Below are positions 20,797-31,992 of a stretch of 64,000 nt of DNA, piece after piece (position 1 is the first letter of the stretch; each line of letters opens with the position of its first letter). The stretch is from Rhinopithecus roxellana (lineage: Eukaryota; Chordata; Mammalia; Primates; Cercopithecidae). The translations under genes and the position numbers were made by a program. The notes under the pieces were generated by a model. That model had not been told where the DNA came from. It searched no databases and saw nothing but the letters and a program-made list of their open reading frames with translations. Where the stretch lies: NCBI RefSeq assembly GCF_007565055.1, contig NC_044553.1:104011858-104075857 (forward strand), read 5' to 3'.

Positions 20797-20890
20797 TCAC
20801 ACAGCACATCTCAATTTGGTTAGCCACATTTCAAGTGCTCAACAGACCCACTGGCTAGTAGCTACCATATTGGATAGTGCAGGACCAGAG
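20797..20890 (+). mobile_element. MER5A-type hAT remnant
   Basis: 'AGCCACATTTCAAGTGCTCAACAG' and 'GGCTAGTAGCTACCATATTGGATAGTGCAG' match the 3' half of MER5A, including its terminal repeat. Confidence 0.75.
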
Positions 20891-21015
20891 GAACTAATTG
20901 AGGAGGCAATATCAGCAGAATTTGTTGATTTAGTCAATGTGGAGAAGGAGGAACAAGGAGGTAGAAATCACTGTGATTGCTGGCTTGGGTAACTCAATAG
21001 GTGAAGATTTTAAAT
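20891..21015 (-). mobile_element. L2 fragment, antisense
   Basis: 'AATTTGTTGATTTAGTCAATGTGG' through 'TGGCTTGGGTAACTCAATAGG' resembles antisense L2 downstream of that at 19600-20160. Confidence 0.45.
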
Positions 21016-21598
21016 TTTAAGAACAATCTAACAGCCAGAAAACTGCTATGAACCTCTGATACGTTGTAGAATAAAAAAAATGACGAGATCCAGTGTGATC
21101 CTAAATGCTAGTCCAAGGATGTTTACTTGAACTAAATGTTGGTTCTTTTCCAACACCTGTATAGCTAATACAGCATAGGAAAAGTGACACCACTAAAAGA
21201 AGGTGGGAGGCACCACAGCTGTCCCTGAAATTATTTGCTGTCTCAAAACACAATTGGTTGCCTTGCAAATGGCTGTGACTACCTGCACATGTGCATACAC
21301 ACGTAGCTATGGATGGGGGTAAACAAACAAAGATCAAGAAAACCCACCAGGGTAAATTTTAAAACCAAAAAAAAAAAAAAAAAAAAAAAATGGTTTAAAA
21401 AGTTGACCACTACCCAGGAAGCAGGAACCACAGTATTTTTAAAGAAGGCTAAAATAAAAATGTGTATATGCAGAATGCAAGGAAACTGACATAACCTTGG
21501 TAGCAGTGATATGACTGATGAACCACTAACTCTAATGCCAATCAGTACAACATTCCTACTAAGCTCTCTGTTTCAAAATCTTTTCTAATTTCTTCTTT
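21016..21598. other. Unassigned sequence with an A run
   Basis: Nothing recognised apart from a 25-bp A run at 21367-21391. Confidence 0.4.
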
Positions 21599-21599
21599 T

Positions 21600-21898
21600 C
21601 TTTTTTTTTTTTTTTTTGAGATGGAGTCTCACTCTGTCACCCAGGCTGGAGTGCAGTGGCACAATCTCCACTCACTGCAACCTCTGCCTTCTCGGTCCAA
21701 GCGATTTTCCTGTCTCAGCCTCCTGAGTAGCTGGGACTACAGGCGCGCGCCACCATGCCCAGCTAATTTTTGTATTTTTTAGTAGAGATGGCGTTTCACC
21801 ATGTTGGCCAGGATGGTCTCGATCTCCTGACCGCAGGTGATCTGCCCACCTCTGCCTCCCAAAGTGCTGGGATTACAGGCATGGGCCACCACGCCCAG
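21600..21898 (-). mobile_element. Alu, minus strand
   Basis: Full dimer. CTTTTCTAATTT occurs on both sides (about 21583 and 21902) as target duplication. Confidence 0.92.
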
Positions 21899-22327
21899 TC
21901 AACTTTTCTAATTTATTCTATAGAGGCCAGAGCAGAAGACCCTCGGTTTTCTTTCGTTGTACAGGGCAGGATAGTTCATGAGTTGGCATGACACTGGTAT
22001 GGCTTCATTCACATAATGCTTGCAGGCAATGTCTGAAATGCCAAAGAAACAATGAGTCATGTACATGTAACCTGTCAAAGGTCAGAAGAACCGTGTTTGT
22101 AAAATTTAGACTAGCCATCTAATTTTATGAACACTATAAAGTAGTCCGTTCTTGTTCTTCATCAGCTCATTGCCTGATCTAATAAATAAACTCTTATTTA
22201 TAAGCTGGTTATTCAAATGCTGAGGAGAAAAGGGGCTCCAGCTTGATCATGTACTTTGAAAAAATATTGTTTGTTTTTGGGGAAGCAGACATCTCTGGAG
22301 AAAGCATAGGAAGTGGATTTAGTGTAG

Positions 22328-22638
22328 CTTTTTTTTTTTCTTGAGACAGAGTCTCACTCTGCCACCCAAGCTGGAGTACAGTGGCGCGATCTTGGCTCAT
22401 TGCAACCTCTGCCTCCTGGGTTCTCCTGTCTCAGCCTCCCAAGTAGCTGTGATTACAGGCACCTGCCACCATACCTGGCTATTTTTTTTTTTTTTTTTTT
22501 TTTTTGTATTTTTAGTAGAGACGGGGTTTCACCATGTTGGCCAGGCTGGTTTTGAACTCCTGACCTCAAGAGATCTGCCCACCTCGCCTCCTAAAAATCT
22601 CCTAGGATTACAGCTGTGAGCCACCACCATACCTGGCC
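22328..22638 (-). mobile_element. Alu, minus strand, expanded central T run
   Basis: Full dimer with target duplication TAGTGTAG (22320-22327, 22639-22646). The central A-rich linker has grown to a run of about 24 T (22482-22505). Confidence 0.92.
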
Positions 22639-22647
22639 TAGTGTAGT

Positions 22648-22790
22648 GTTTTGAGAGCTGTTACCTCTGGGCAAGTCACAGCATTTTAAGCCAGTTTCCT
22701 TACACGTAAAGTAAGAAAAGTACAACTGCTTAGTCCATAGGGATGTGTGAGGATCGAACCACTTAATATTTATGAAAGGGCTCTGTAAGC
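22648..22790 (+). mobile_element. MIR SINE fragment, plus strand
   Basis: 'TTACCTCTGGGCAAGTCACAG', 'CAGTTTCCTTACACGTAAAGTAAG' and 'GGATGTGTGAGGATCGAACC' follow the MIR core and 3' part. Confidence 0.65.
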
Positions 22791-22887
22791 TGTAAAAGAC
22801 TACCTATTGTTATTGTTAGGCTGTAAAAGCACAACGTGATACATTTATATATAGCTTTGTTATGCCTTAACAAAGCTTTGATATGCC

Positions 22888-23040
22888 TTACTTCATATGA
22901 CTGCTTAAGCACAGTGTCCAGTTTTAATAAAGTGTTTGGTTTCTGGACCTTCAGATAAAACACAGAGGAAAAAAAGATATGTTCACTTAGAATGGCTATG
23001 TGCATTGTATTTAAAGAGTTTTGTTTGTTTCACTTAATGA
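22888..23040 (+). repeat. Local direct repeat, copy A
   Basis: This segment recurs at 23858-24008, offset about 970 bp, with scattered substitutions and small indels. Confidence 0.85.
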
Positions 23041-23217
23041 ATCTTAACCTTAAAAGGGTTAAGATTTTAAGAGAATTAATAGGTTTTATGACAACAGAAT
23101 TGACATATTTTTCCCAAAGTCCTCGACTTTAATTCCTTTAAGCACATTCTTTTCCTCTTTTTTAGATTCCACTGTCATCACTTTAGTTCAAGATGTCATT
23201 AGGTCTTTTGGTTGGTC

Positions 23218-23493
23218 TTTTTTTTTCTTTTGAGACGGAGTCTCGCTCTGTCACCCAGGCTGGAGTGCAGTGGCCGGATCTCAGCTCACTGCAAGCTCTG
23301 CCTCCCGGGTTTATGCCATTCTCCTGCCTCAGCCTCCCGCCACCTCGCCCAGCTAGTTTTTTGTATTTTTTTTTTAGTAGAGACGGGGTTTCACCGTGTT
23401 AGCCAGGATGGTATCGATCTCCTGACCTCGTGATCCGCCCGTCTCGGCCTCCCAAAGTGCTGGGATTACAGGCTTGAGCCACCGCACGTGGCC
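23218..23493 (-). mobile_element. AluY, Old World monkey type, internal deletion
   Basis: Minus strand with GTGGCCGGATCTCAGC. CCTCAGCCTCCC joins directly to GCCACCTCGCCC, so about 30 bp are lost. Target duplication GGTTGGTCTTT at 23210-23220 and 23494-23504. Confidence 0.93.
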
Positions 23494-23727
23494 GGTTGGT
23501 CTTTCAATGCTGTTTCTCCTGTGACATTGCCAGGTTACCTTTCCTACAACCTTGCTTTCTTTGTGTCATTTTCCTATACATACTCATCCTCCAAATCCTA
23601 ATTTCTGACACTGGTAGGCTGTCCAAACCTAGAGGTGTAAACAAATCCAGAGAACTACCTGGTGAGGGGCAGTCTAGATATGTGGGTTTGGAAATTACAA
23701 ATGCACACCACAGGGCATGATAGTATG

Positions 23728-23857
23728 GCACGGTAAAAGACTACAGACTTTGATGTCAGACTGGCATTTCAATTCTGAATCTGTTACTTGTATTAATGAT
23801 CTCAGGGAAGTGACTTAATTGCACCTCAGTTTTCTCATTTGTAAAATGAAAATCTAA
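23728..23857 (+). mobile_element. MIR SINE fragment, plus strand
   Basis: 'AAAAGACTACAGACTTTGATGTCAGACTGGC', 'CTCAGGGAAGTGACTTAATTGCACCTCAG', 'TCATTTGTAAAATGAAAAT' is MIR. It ends where repeat copy B starts. Confidence 0.8.
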
Positions 23858-24008
23858 TTACTTCATAGGATTGTTTAAGCACAGTGTCCACCTTTAATAG
23901 AGTGTTCGGTTTCTGGCCCTTCACATAAAATGCAAAGAAAAAAAAATGTGTTAACCTAGAATGGCTATGTGCACTGTATTTAGAGTTTTGTTTGTTTGAC
24001 TTAATGAA
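23858..24008 (+). repeat. Local direct repeat, copy B
   Basis: Second copy of 22888-23040. In both, the repeat follows a MIR, suggesting the duplicated unit included MIR sequence. Confidence 0.85.
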
Positions 24009-24038
24009 CAGATATTATATCTAATTTAAAAGTTTAAG

Positions 24039-24341
24039 GCTGGGCATGGTGGCTCATGCCTGTAATCCCAGCATTTGGGAGGCTGAGGTGGGTGCAGCAC
24101 AAGGTCAGGAGATCAAGACCATCCTGGCTAACACAGTGAAACCCCACCTCTACTAGAAATACAAAAAAAAATTAGCTGGGCATGGTGGCATGCACCTGTG
24201 TGCCAGCAGAGGCTGAGGCAGGAGAATCTCTGAATCTCTTGTACCCGGGAGGCAGAGGTTGCAGTGAGCCAAGATAGCGCCACTGTGCTCCAGCCTGGGT
24301 GACAGAGCGAGACTCCGTCTCAAAAAAAAAAAAAAAAAAAA

Positions 24342-24342
<1 letters not shown>
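24039..24342 (+). mobile_element. Alu, plus strand
   Basis: Dimer from GGCTGGGCATGGTGG to a poly(A) at 24322-24342. The target duplication AAAAGTTTAAG is found at 24028-24038 and, beyond the next Alu, at about 24720. Confidence 0.9.

Positions 24343-24391
<49 letters not shown>
24343..24391. repeat. (CA)n microsatellite
   Basis: About 23 CA units that continue from the A tail of the preceding Alu. Confidence 0.95.
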
Positions 24392-24392
<1 letters not shown>

Positions 24393-24405
24393 AAAATAAA
24401 AAATT

Positions 24406-24719
24406 GCCGGGCGTGGTGGCTCAAGCCTGTAATCCCAGCACTTTGGGAGGCCGAGACGGGTGGATCATGAGGTCAGGAGATCGAGACCATCCTGGCTAAC
24501 ACGGTGAAACCCCGTCTCTACTAAAACATACAAAAAACTAGCCGGGCGAGGTGGCGGGCTCCTGTAGTCCCAGCTACTCGGGAGGCTGAGGCAGGAGAAT
24601 GGCGTAAACCCGGGAGGCGGAGCTTGCAGTGAACCGAGATCCAGCCACTGCACTCCAGCCTGGGCAACACAGAGCGAGACTCCGTCTCAAAAAAAAAAAA
24701 AAATAAAAAATAAAAAATA
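24406..24719 (+). mobile_element. AluY, Old World monkey type, nested in an Alu tail
   Basis: Full length with CTAGCCGGGCGAGGTGGCGG. It inserted in the tail and (CA)n of the Alu at 24039. Tail is (A)nTAAAAAATAAAAAATAAA. Confidence 0.92.
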
Positions 24720-24730
24720 AAAGTTTAAGA

Positions 24731-24980
24731 AGGTAAAAAGGCAAAATTGGAAAGGGGAACTATACTTTAATATATTCAGATATCTCCCTAGTCAACATTA
24801 ACTGTAAATCGATTTAAGTTACATGGTCATTTTTGCCTGTGGAAGAGGATAGATTTGAAACAAAACTGAAGATGAGAAACCAGTTAGGAGGCTATGGTAG
24901 CGATTTAAGCAGGTACTAATAAGGATCTAATGAGAAGGATATGGTAAAAGAGGAAGGGAAGAGAATGGATTTGAGAAACA
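24731..24980 (-). mobile_element. L2 fragment, antisense
   Basis: 'GAAACCAGTTAGGAGGCTATGGTAG' is the reverse complement of the L2 'ctactgcaatagcctcctaactgg' block. Continues at 25557. Confidence 0.6.
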
Positions 24981-24982
24981 GA

Positions 24983-25250
24983 GCTGGGCACGGTGGTTCA
25001 TGCCTGTAATCCCAGCACTTTGGGAAGTCTAGGTGGGAGGATCGCTTGAGTCTGGGAGTTTGAGATCAGCCTGGGCAACATAGGGAGACTTTGTCTCTAC
25101 GAAACATTCAAAAATTAGTTGGATGTGATGTGGTCCCAGCTACTCAGGATGCAGAGGCAGGAGGATCACTTCAGTCTAGGAGGTTGAGGCTGCAGTGAGC
25201 TGTGATGGTGCCAGTGCAGTGTAGCCTGGGTGACAGAGCAAGACTCTGTC
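24983..25250 (+). mobile_element. Alu, plus strand
   Basis: Dimer, old and slightly shortened, ending GACAGAGCAAGACTCTGTC, and running into a GA/GGAA tract in place of the A tail. Confidence 0.87.
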
Positions 25251-25557
25251 GAGAGAGAGCGAGAGAGACAAACAGAGAGAGAGAGAAAGAGAGAGAGAGA
25301 AGGAAGGTAGGAAGGTAGGAAGGAAGGAAGGAAGGAAGGAGGGAAGGAGGGAAAGAGGGAGGGAGGGAGGAAGGGATGGAGGAAAGAAAAGGTGAAAAGG
25401 AAAGGAAAGGAAGAAAGAAAGAAAGAGAGAGAAAGAAAGAGAGAAAGAAAGAAAGAGAAAGAAAGAAAAGAGAAAGAAAGAATAAAGAAAGAAATAAAGA
25501 AAAAATAAAGAAAGAGAAAGAAGACGAGAGAGAAAGAAAGACGAGAGAGAGAAATAA
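25251..25557. repeat. Long polypurine tract, GA and GGAA/GAAA units
   Basis: About 300 bp almost purely A and G on the plus strand, with (GA)n, (GGAA)n, (GGGA)n and (GAAA)n subregions. It creates long Ser/Leu/Phe-rich and Lys/Arg/Glu-rich frames that are not genes. Confidence 0.95.
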
Positions 25558-26200
25558 TTAGGAGGTAAAACTGGCAAGACTTGGTGAATGACTGGTACCA
25601 CCTATTGGTGTACATGTCTGGCAGGAAGATGGCAAGTTCAGTTTTGGCCATACAGTATTTAGTTTGAAGTACCTGTCTAAGGTAAAGATGTAGAGATAGA
25701 ACATCAGAGAATACCAACATTTAAGGAGTAAGAGAAGGAAGGGAAGTTCAAAAACAAGAGAGAACAAGGAATGGTCAGAGAGTGTAATGAGAAGGATAAG
25801 AATGTGAAGTCCACAGAATTCAAAGACATAGACAATTTCAAGAAGAAAGGAATAAATAAAGTATTAAACGAAGAAAAAGAGTGATAAAGACTAAAATATG
25901 TTCATCAAAATTGGCAATTAGGAAATTACTGATGTCCTGAGGGAGAGCATTTTCAATGCAGTGATGGAGACTAAGCCAGACTTCAGTGGGCTTAGGGGTT
26001 AGGAAGCAAATGGGTAGCAAGAAAAGAATTGTATACCAGTCTTTTGAGAAGTTTAGATGAGGAGGAGAGAAACTAGAGCAAGCTAGCTATTTATGAGTTA
26101 GTGATTAAAGCAATGGAGATCCAAGAGAACCAGAAAAGCATGTCTCAAAGAGTCTACCGTGGTATTTCAAGAAAATAGATAAATAGATCAGTATGTTAAA
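25558..26200 (-). mobile_element. L2 LINE, antisense
   Basis: 'AACTGGCAAGACTTGGTGAATGACTGG' near 25568 translates on the minus strand to a 'HQSFTKSCQFYLL'-like stretch, the conserved L2 segment. Further sequence up to 26200 is purine-rich and fits weakly. Confidence 0.6.
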
Positions 26201-26214
26201 ATATAAAGAACAGT

Positions 26215-26337
26215 GTGTTACAGGGGAAAGAACAAGGACTTTGGAATGAGACATGTCTAATTATGTTACTTTGCCATTTACTAGCTATGAGACAAGTTAC
26301 TTAAGCTTTTCTGGGTCTTAGTTTCCTTCTTTTTCTT
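26215..26337 (+). mobile_element. MIR SINE, 5' part
   Basis: 'GGAAAGAACAAGGACTTTGGAATGAGAC', 'GCCATTTACTAGCTATGAGACAAGTTACTTAAGC', 'TCTTAGTTTCC'. It continues at 27135-27260 after an Alu and a retrocopy are removed. Confidence 0.8.
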
Positions 26338-26654
26338 TTTTCTTTTTTTTTTTTTTGAGATGGGGTCTTGCTGTGTTACCCAGGTTGGAGTGCAGTGGCA
26401 CAATCTCGGCTCACTGCAACCTCTGCCTCCCGGGCTCAAGATATTCTCCCACCTCAGCCTCCCCAGTAGCTGAGACTGTATGTGTGTATCGCCCTGCCCA
26501 GCTAATTTTTTGTTTTCTGTTTTTGTTTTTGTTTTTTTTGGTAGAGGTGGGTTTTGTCACCTTGCCCCAGCTTGTCTCAATCTCCTGAGCTCAAGCAATC
26601 CACGACCTTGGCCTCCCAAAATGCTGGGATTACAGGCATCAGCCACCTCGCCCG
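26338..26654 (-). mobile_element. Alu, minus strand, inside MIR
   Basis: Diverged dimer from TTTTTTGAGATGGGGTCTTGC to CACCTCGCCCG. TAGTTTCC lies at both borders, derived from the MIR. Confidence 0.88.
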
Positions 26655-26672
26655 GCTAGTTTCCACATTCTT

Positions 26673-27134
<462 letters not shown>

Positions 27135-27152
27135 GCTAGTTTCCACATTCTT

Positions 27153-27250
27153 AAGGAGGTAATACCAATAACAGCTGTAAGAATTAAATGAGGTACTCCA
27201 TATACAAGTGTCTAGCATTGGCAACTTTTGCTTGGTCTACGGAAGGTACT
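27153..27250 (+). mobile_element. MIR SINE, 3' part
   Basis: 'AAGAATTAAATGAGGTACTCCATATACAAGTGTCTAGC' and 'CTACGGAAGGTACTAAAAAATATTAGC' are the MIR 3' region and complete the MIR at 26215-26337. Confidence 0.78.
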
Positions 27251-27266
27251 AAAAAATATTAGCTTC

Positions 27267-27808
27267 CCAAGAGGAGAAGCAGAGGCTGTTTGCCTGGGCC
27301 AAGAAGAGAGCTGCTGGCAAAGGGGACGTCCCCACTAAGAGACCACCTGTCCTTCAAGTAGGAGTTAACACCGTCACCACGTTGGAGGAGAACAAGAAGG
27401 CTCAGCTGGTGGTGACTGCACACAAAGTGGATCCCATCAAGCTGGTGGTCTTCCTGCTTGCCTTGTGTCATAAAATGAGGGTCCCTTACTGCATTATCAA
27501 GGGGAAGGCAAGACTGGGACATCTAGTTCACAGGAAGACCTGCACCACTCTCAACTTTACACAGATTAACTCAGAAGACAAAGGCACTTTGGCTAAGCTG
27601 GTGGAAGCTATCAGGACCAATTACAACGACAGATACAATGAGATCCTCCATCACTAGGGAGGCAACGTCCTGAGTCCCAAAGTCTGTGGCTCGCATCGCA
27701 AAGCTTGAAAAGGCAAAGGTTAAAGAACTTGGCACTAAACTGGGTTAAATGTACACTGTTGAGTTTTCCGTACATAAAAATAATTAAAATAATACAAATT
27801 TTCCTTCA
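27267..27808 (+). pseudogene. RPL7A: RPL7A retrocopy, 5' truncated and broken
   Basis: A processed copy of the eL8 (RPL7A) mRNA. It covers roughly the C-terminal half, from about residue 148 of 266, and the 3' UTR to TACAAATTTTCCTTC. Recognisable peptides are AAGKGDVPTKRPPVL, ENKKAQLVV, PYCIIKGKARLG, VHRKTCTT, NSEDKG and EAIRTNYNDRY. The frame is open from 27271 to a premature TAG at 27655-27657, which replaces a Trp codon, and an extra G near 27682 shifts the frame after SPK. The target duplication AAAAAATATTAGCTTC lies at 27251-27266 and 27809-27824. Many substitutions show it is older than the RPL31 copy next to it. Confidence 0.93.
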
Positions 27809-27824
27809 AAAAAATATTAGCTTC

Positions 27825-27940
27825 TGTTTCCCCTTGGAGGTTACTAGTAACGTTGAAAGAGTGCCATTTCAATTAGGCAGTGAAGATGTATCCTAAGTTG
27901 CCCAGGATTAAAGCATTCAGTTGTAAGATATTAAAAATAG
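27825..27940. other. MIR end and unassigned sequence
   Basis: Sequence downstream of the RPL7A copy continues the interrupted host DNA. No gene is seen. Confidence 0.3.
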
Positions 27941-27944
27941 GGAA

Positions 27945-28223
27945 CAGTTGTGGTGGCTCATGCCTGTAATCCCAGCACTTTGGGAGGCCAAGGTGGGAGG
28001 ATCACTTGAAGCCAGGAGTTTGAGACTAGCCTGGGCAACAAAGCGGGATTCTGTCTCTAGAAAAACATTAAAAAAAATTAGCTGGGCATGGTGGTATGTG
28101 CCTGTAGTCTCAGCTATTCTGGGAGCTGGGTGGGAGGATTGCTTGAGCCCAGGAGTTCAGGGGCTACATAAGCTATGATCACACCACTGCACTCCAACCT
28201 GGGTGACACAGCAAGACCCCATT

Positions 28224-28278
<55 letters not shown>
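27945..28278 (+). mobile_element. Alu, plus strand, with 50-bp poly(A)
   Basis: Diverged dimer (GTGGTGGCTCATGCCTG to GACCCCATTTC) with an unusually long pure A tail at 28229-28278. Confidence 0.9.
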
Positions 28279-28280
<2 letters not shown>

Positions 28281-29670
28281 AACAACAGTTGAAAGAGGAA
28301 AGGATTTGAGAGAGTTAATCATATTTGAAGTCTAAAAAAAAAATGAAGTAAGTAAAAGTGCCAAGAGGGAAGTGAGGCCTAGGGGAGTAGGAGCCTTTGT
28401 GTCTAATATATGATTAGCATACATCCAAAAATTATTTGAAAGAGTGCCTCACTGCACCATATAAGATGACATTTGCAGCAGAGATGGTTTTAAGAGGCTG
28501 AACATGGACAGAAAAGATCAAAGGACAAACAAAGCTACCTTAAAGAGAAAAGTTGGTGCAGTTCATACCTAATGTTGATTATTTCAGTAAAGATCTAGGA
28601 AATACAATATTTGGAAAAAATAGTTTCCAAAGCAGACGTGAATCCAAGTATCCTTGGGCCTAATTGTTAATGAATGTGAAACACACAGCTAGAGAATCTG
28701 TGGGTAGAAAACATTCCCTAATTGCACAATCTCTAAACCTTTCCATCTGATTTCAACTATAATGACGTGCAAGTAAACGTACTTCTCAACTTTTCCAACC
28801 CTACATGCACAAAGAATTACTCTCTTCGAGCACACATTTCATTGTAAGATGCGTCTTTACATGATTTCTTAGACAAATTCAGTTATTTTCTATATAAGGG
28901 TATAGAGTAAGTAGTATTAATAAGTGTTTTTCAGATCCATATTTTGATCATAAGGAAAGCCTGAGCTTTAACGAACTTAAGAGTACTGAGCAGAGTCATG
29001 AAGCAAGAAAATATTATAATGGAATCTAACAGTATTATTTTTCTACATCTCTCTTCCTAATAAATACATGAATTCTAACTTTGTCTTCAAAATGCAGAGC
29101 AGACTTCTTACTAATTGCACATTTAATGAACACAAATCAAGGTGGAAGAACCAACTGCACAGCTCAGGAAAAGAACATGCCATAATCATTGTAAAGGAAA
29201 AGAAATGTGAACATGGTTTTTCTGTGCAGAGAAAAAAAAAAAAGAAAAAAATGGAAAAGAAAAAAATTAGAGAACTACTCAAAGACACAGGAAAAAAAAT
29301 CCTTCAATACTGCTGAAGGTAAAGAAAGAAGCAACAAGCAAATTGCAAATTTTAGGGTGGCCTAACACAGGTAATCCGAGGAAATACAAAGGATGGTTTC
29401 TCCACAAAATCCTCTTCCACTCCATGGAGAGGACTGCATGCTTTTCTTAAACGAAGGGATTGCACTTTGGCAATTGTTGGAATGTGGAAGCTGACTGATT
29501 TTACTATAGGAAATTAGTTTTGACAGACATCTTAATTAAGCACAGTATAAAACTAAGGACTACTGTATAGAACTAACCTGGCTGTGCACTGAACAACTCT
29601 AGAGGCAATATTCACACAGACTACAACATGAATGGTGCCCTGTGGAGTTATGCAATGCAGTAGCTGATGG
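28279..29670. other. Low-repeat stretch, unassigned
   Basis: About 1.4 kb. The first 250 bp are purine-rich and could be weak antisense L2. An A-rich run lies at 29229-29270. No exon or RNA gene is supported. Confidence 0.4.
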
Positions 29671-29674
29671 TAAG

Positions 29675-29815
29675 TATCTATCAGAAACAATGTAAGCTCC
29701 ATGAGGGAAAGGAGTTTTCTCTATTTAATTCATCGGTGTATCCCTGGCACATAAAACAGGGCCTGATGCTTAAGATGATCAATAAGTATTTGCCGAATGG
29801 GTTGATGAATGAAAA
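29675..29815 (+). mobile_element. L2 LINE 3' end, plus strand
   Basis: 'TGTAAGCTCCATGAGGGAAAGGAGTTTTC', 'GGTGTATCCCTGGCACA', 'CAATAAGTATTTGCCGAATGGG' is the L2 3' end with its terminal TGAATGAA. Confidence 0.82.
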
Positions 29816-29947
29816 GAAAAGGGGAAACTGAAGTTTGAGATCACAGAAGAGAGATGGATTTCTTACAAGTGAAAGAGATTAAGACAGTGAGTCCAAAAAT
29901 CCAGAACCTTGGAATGGAATTCCTACCTGTTACAAAAGAGGAAAGAG

Positions 29948-30252
29948 GGCCGGGCGCGGTGGCTCACGCCTGTAATCCGAGCACTTTGGTAGGCTGAGGC
30001 AGGCGGATCATGAGGTCAGGAGATCAAGACCATCCTGGCTAACACGGTGAAACCCCGTCTCTACTAAAAATACAAAAAAATTAGCCGATCGTAGTGGCAT
30101 GCGCCTGTAGTCCCAGCTATTCAGGAGGCTGAGGCAGGAGAATCGCTTGAACCTGGGAGGTGGAGGTTGCAGTGAGCCAAGATTACACCACTGCACTCCA
30201 GCCTGGTGACGAAGCAAGACTCTTTGCCTATTTAAAAAAAAAAAAAAAAAAA
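29948..30252 (+). mobile_element. Alu, plus strand
   Basis: Full dimer from GGCCGGGCGCGGTGGCTCACGCC to a 19-A tail. Confidence 0.92.
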
Positions 30253-30468
30253 CGGAGGGAGAAGGAATGGTAGAAACAGTTTGGGACATTACCAGATTTT
30301 ACCATGCTCTGGCAAGGACTTACTATGGACCAAGCAAACATTAAGTAATAAAAAGGGGTGGAAACACCACGTTAGCAGAGAAGGAGATTTTCTTCTTAAT
30401 TGGTAGGCTAAGTATGTTAAGAAAAGTTTACATAATTGCTGTTTTTCTATCAAAAACTTCTATATGGG

Positions 30469-30740
30469 TTGAGGCAGGAGAATTGCTTGAGGCCAGGAGT
30501 TAGAAACTAACCTGGGCAACACAGTGAGACCCTATCTCTACAATTTTTTTTTTTTTTGCATTAGCTAGGCATGGTGGCGCATGCCTATAATCCCAGCTAC
30601 TTGGGAGGCTGAGGTGAGAGGATCGCTTGAGGCCAGGAGTCTGAGGCTGCAGTAAGCTATGTTTGTGTCACTGCACTCCAGCCTGGGTGATAAAACGAGA
30701 TCCTGTCTCAAAAACACTCCAAAATGAAAAAAAAAAAAAA
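30469..30740 (+). mobile_element. 5'-truncated AluJ-like element
   Basis: Starts mid left monomer at TTGAGGCAGGAGAATTGC and ends in an A run. Near-identical TTCTATATGG and TTCTACATGG (30459 and 30741) are its target duplication. Confidence 0.87.
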
Positions 30741-30750
30741 ATTCTACATG

Positions 30751-31860
30751 GCCATACCAAACAGGGAGATGGAAATCAGAATAAAAGACATGATTTTCAT
30801 TATGATATAAACCATCTCCCCAAATATTAATAAAATCTTGAACCTATGATTAAGTGAGACAAACACTGCAGAAGTGATCTGTAAACTGTTATATGCTACC
30901 ATGGTATTAGCTGTTTTTATTATCCAATTAACAGAAACAGAGTTCATAAAGATTAACCAGCCATTTGATGTTTACTGACTATATATTGTGCTTTAGCAAG
31001 TATGCATGTATATAAAGTTCATAACTTATACAATTCCTTGTGTATACGTGACTTTCATTCTGTTTTATTTATCAGGTTTCAACCAGGCCTAAAGTTCCCT
31101 AGGTTGAACAAACCTATACTTTACAACCCTCAACATCATCTTTACATGATCCATAAACACATATCGAATTTCTAAGGACCCCTGGGTATCGCTGATTCAA
31201 AGGACTTTCTTTTCACATTTCCAGTATTCTTAAATTTCAGCTATAAAAATTTATTTCAAGAGAGTTGGTGCCTCTATCTATCCTACTATAACTACTCCAA
31301 TTCATCTCAACAAGGAAATATGTTAATTTGCTCTAAATTCTGAGCAATGCAAATGGACTTACTAACTGTATGTCTTCTGTTCATAATCTGTTTTCTGCCA
31401 GGATTACCTGGCACACCTCATGTATAATTTCCATTAAAACAACAAAGTCAAACAAACACAAAAACACATAGCACTTTGCTGTATATATAAAAAAATCTAT
31501 AGTTGGCTTTTGTGGGAGGAACCACTCCCACTCACAGCCACTCAAGGTTTATCAGGATATACTAGTTGAGAGGCATGAAAAATAAAAACTGGTAATTCCC
31601 CATAACCAAAACAAAAAGTGTTACAGGATACTTAAATGATCCTTGGCAATACTTTTATTCTATTTAGTATATGTTTGGGAGTTTAGTAGATTATACAAGC
31701 CACCAAATAAAAGACAACTGGTATATATATTCTCCTCAGATATGGTAATGTGATGTAAGGTAGTAAACCTTCAACTTCATTTTTGTATGGGTAATAAATT
31801 CACATGGCTCAAACTCCAAAAGAAACCAAATGATATTCAATAAAAAGTTTCTCTCCCACT
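30751..31860. other. AT-rich low-repeat stretch
   Basis: No coding, RNA or named repeat feature seen. Composition is AT-rich throughout. Confidence 0.4.
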
Positions 31861-31962
31861 CTATCCCCCAGTCACCTAGTTGTTCTCCCCAGAGGCAACT
31901 AGTATTATCCATTTCTTGGGTAGTTCTTGGGTAGCCTTCTAGAGACTAGACATCAACAAACA
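31860..31962. mobile_element. Ancient repeat fragment, family unassigned
   Basis: 'CTATCCCCCAGTCACCTAGTTGTTCTCCCCAGAGGCAACTAG..TT' is the wording of a common old mammalian repeat often seen near L1M sequence. Confidence 0.4.
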
Positions 31963-31992
31963 AGTGTGTGTGTGTGTGTGTGTGTATGTGTG
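31963..31992. repeat. (GT)n microsatellite
   Basis: About 15 GT units with one TA interruption (GTGTATGTGTGT). Confidence 0.93.

Noticed and set aside
25166..25720. 184-codon minus-strand frame, Ser/Leu/Phe rich
   Set aside because: It is a translation of the polypurine tract plus Alu and L2 sequence.
27382..27657. 91-codon frame as a functional gene
   Set aside because: It is the C-terminal part of a truncated RPL7A retrocopy with a premature stop and frameshift.
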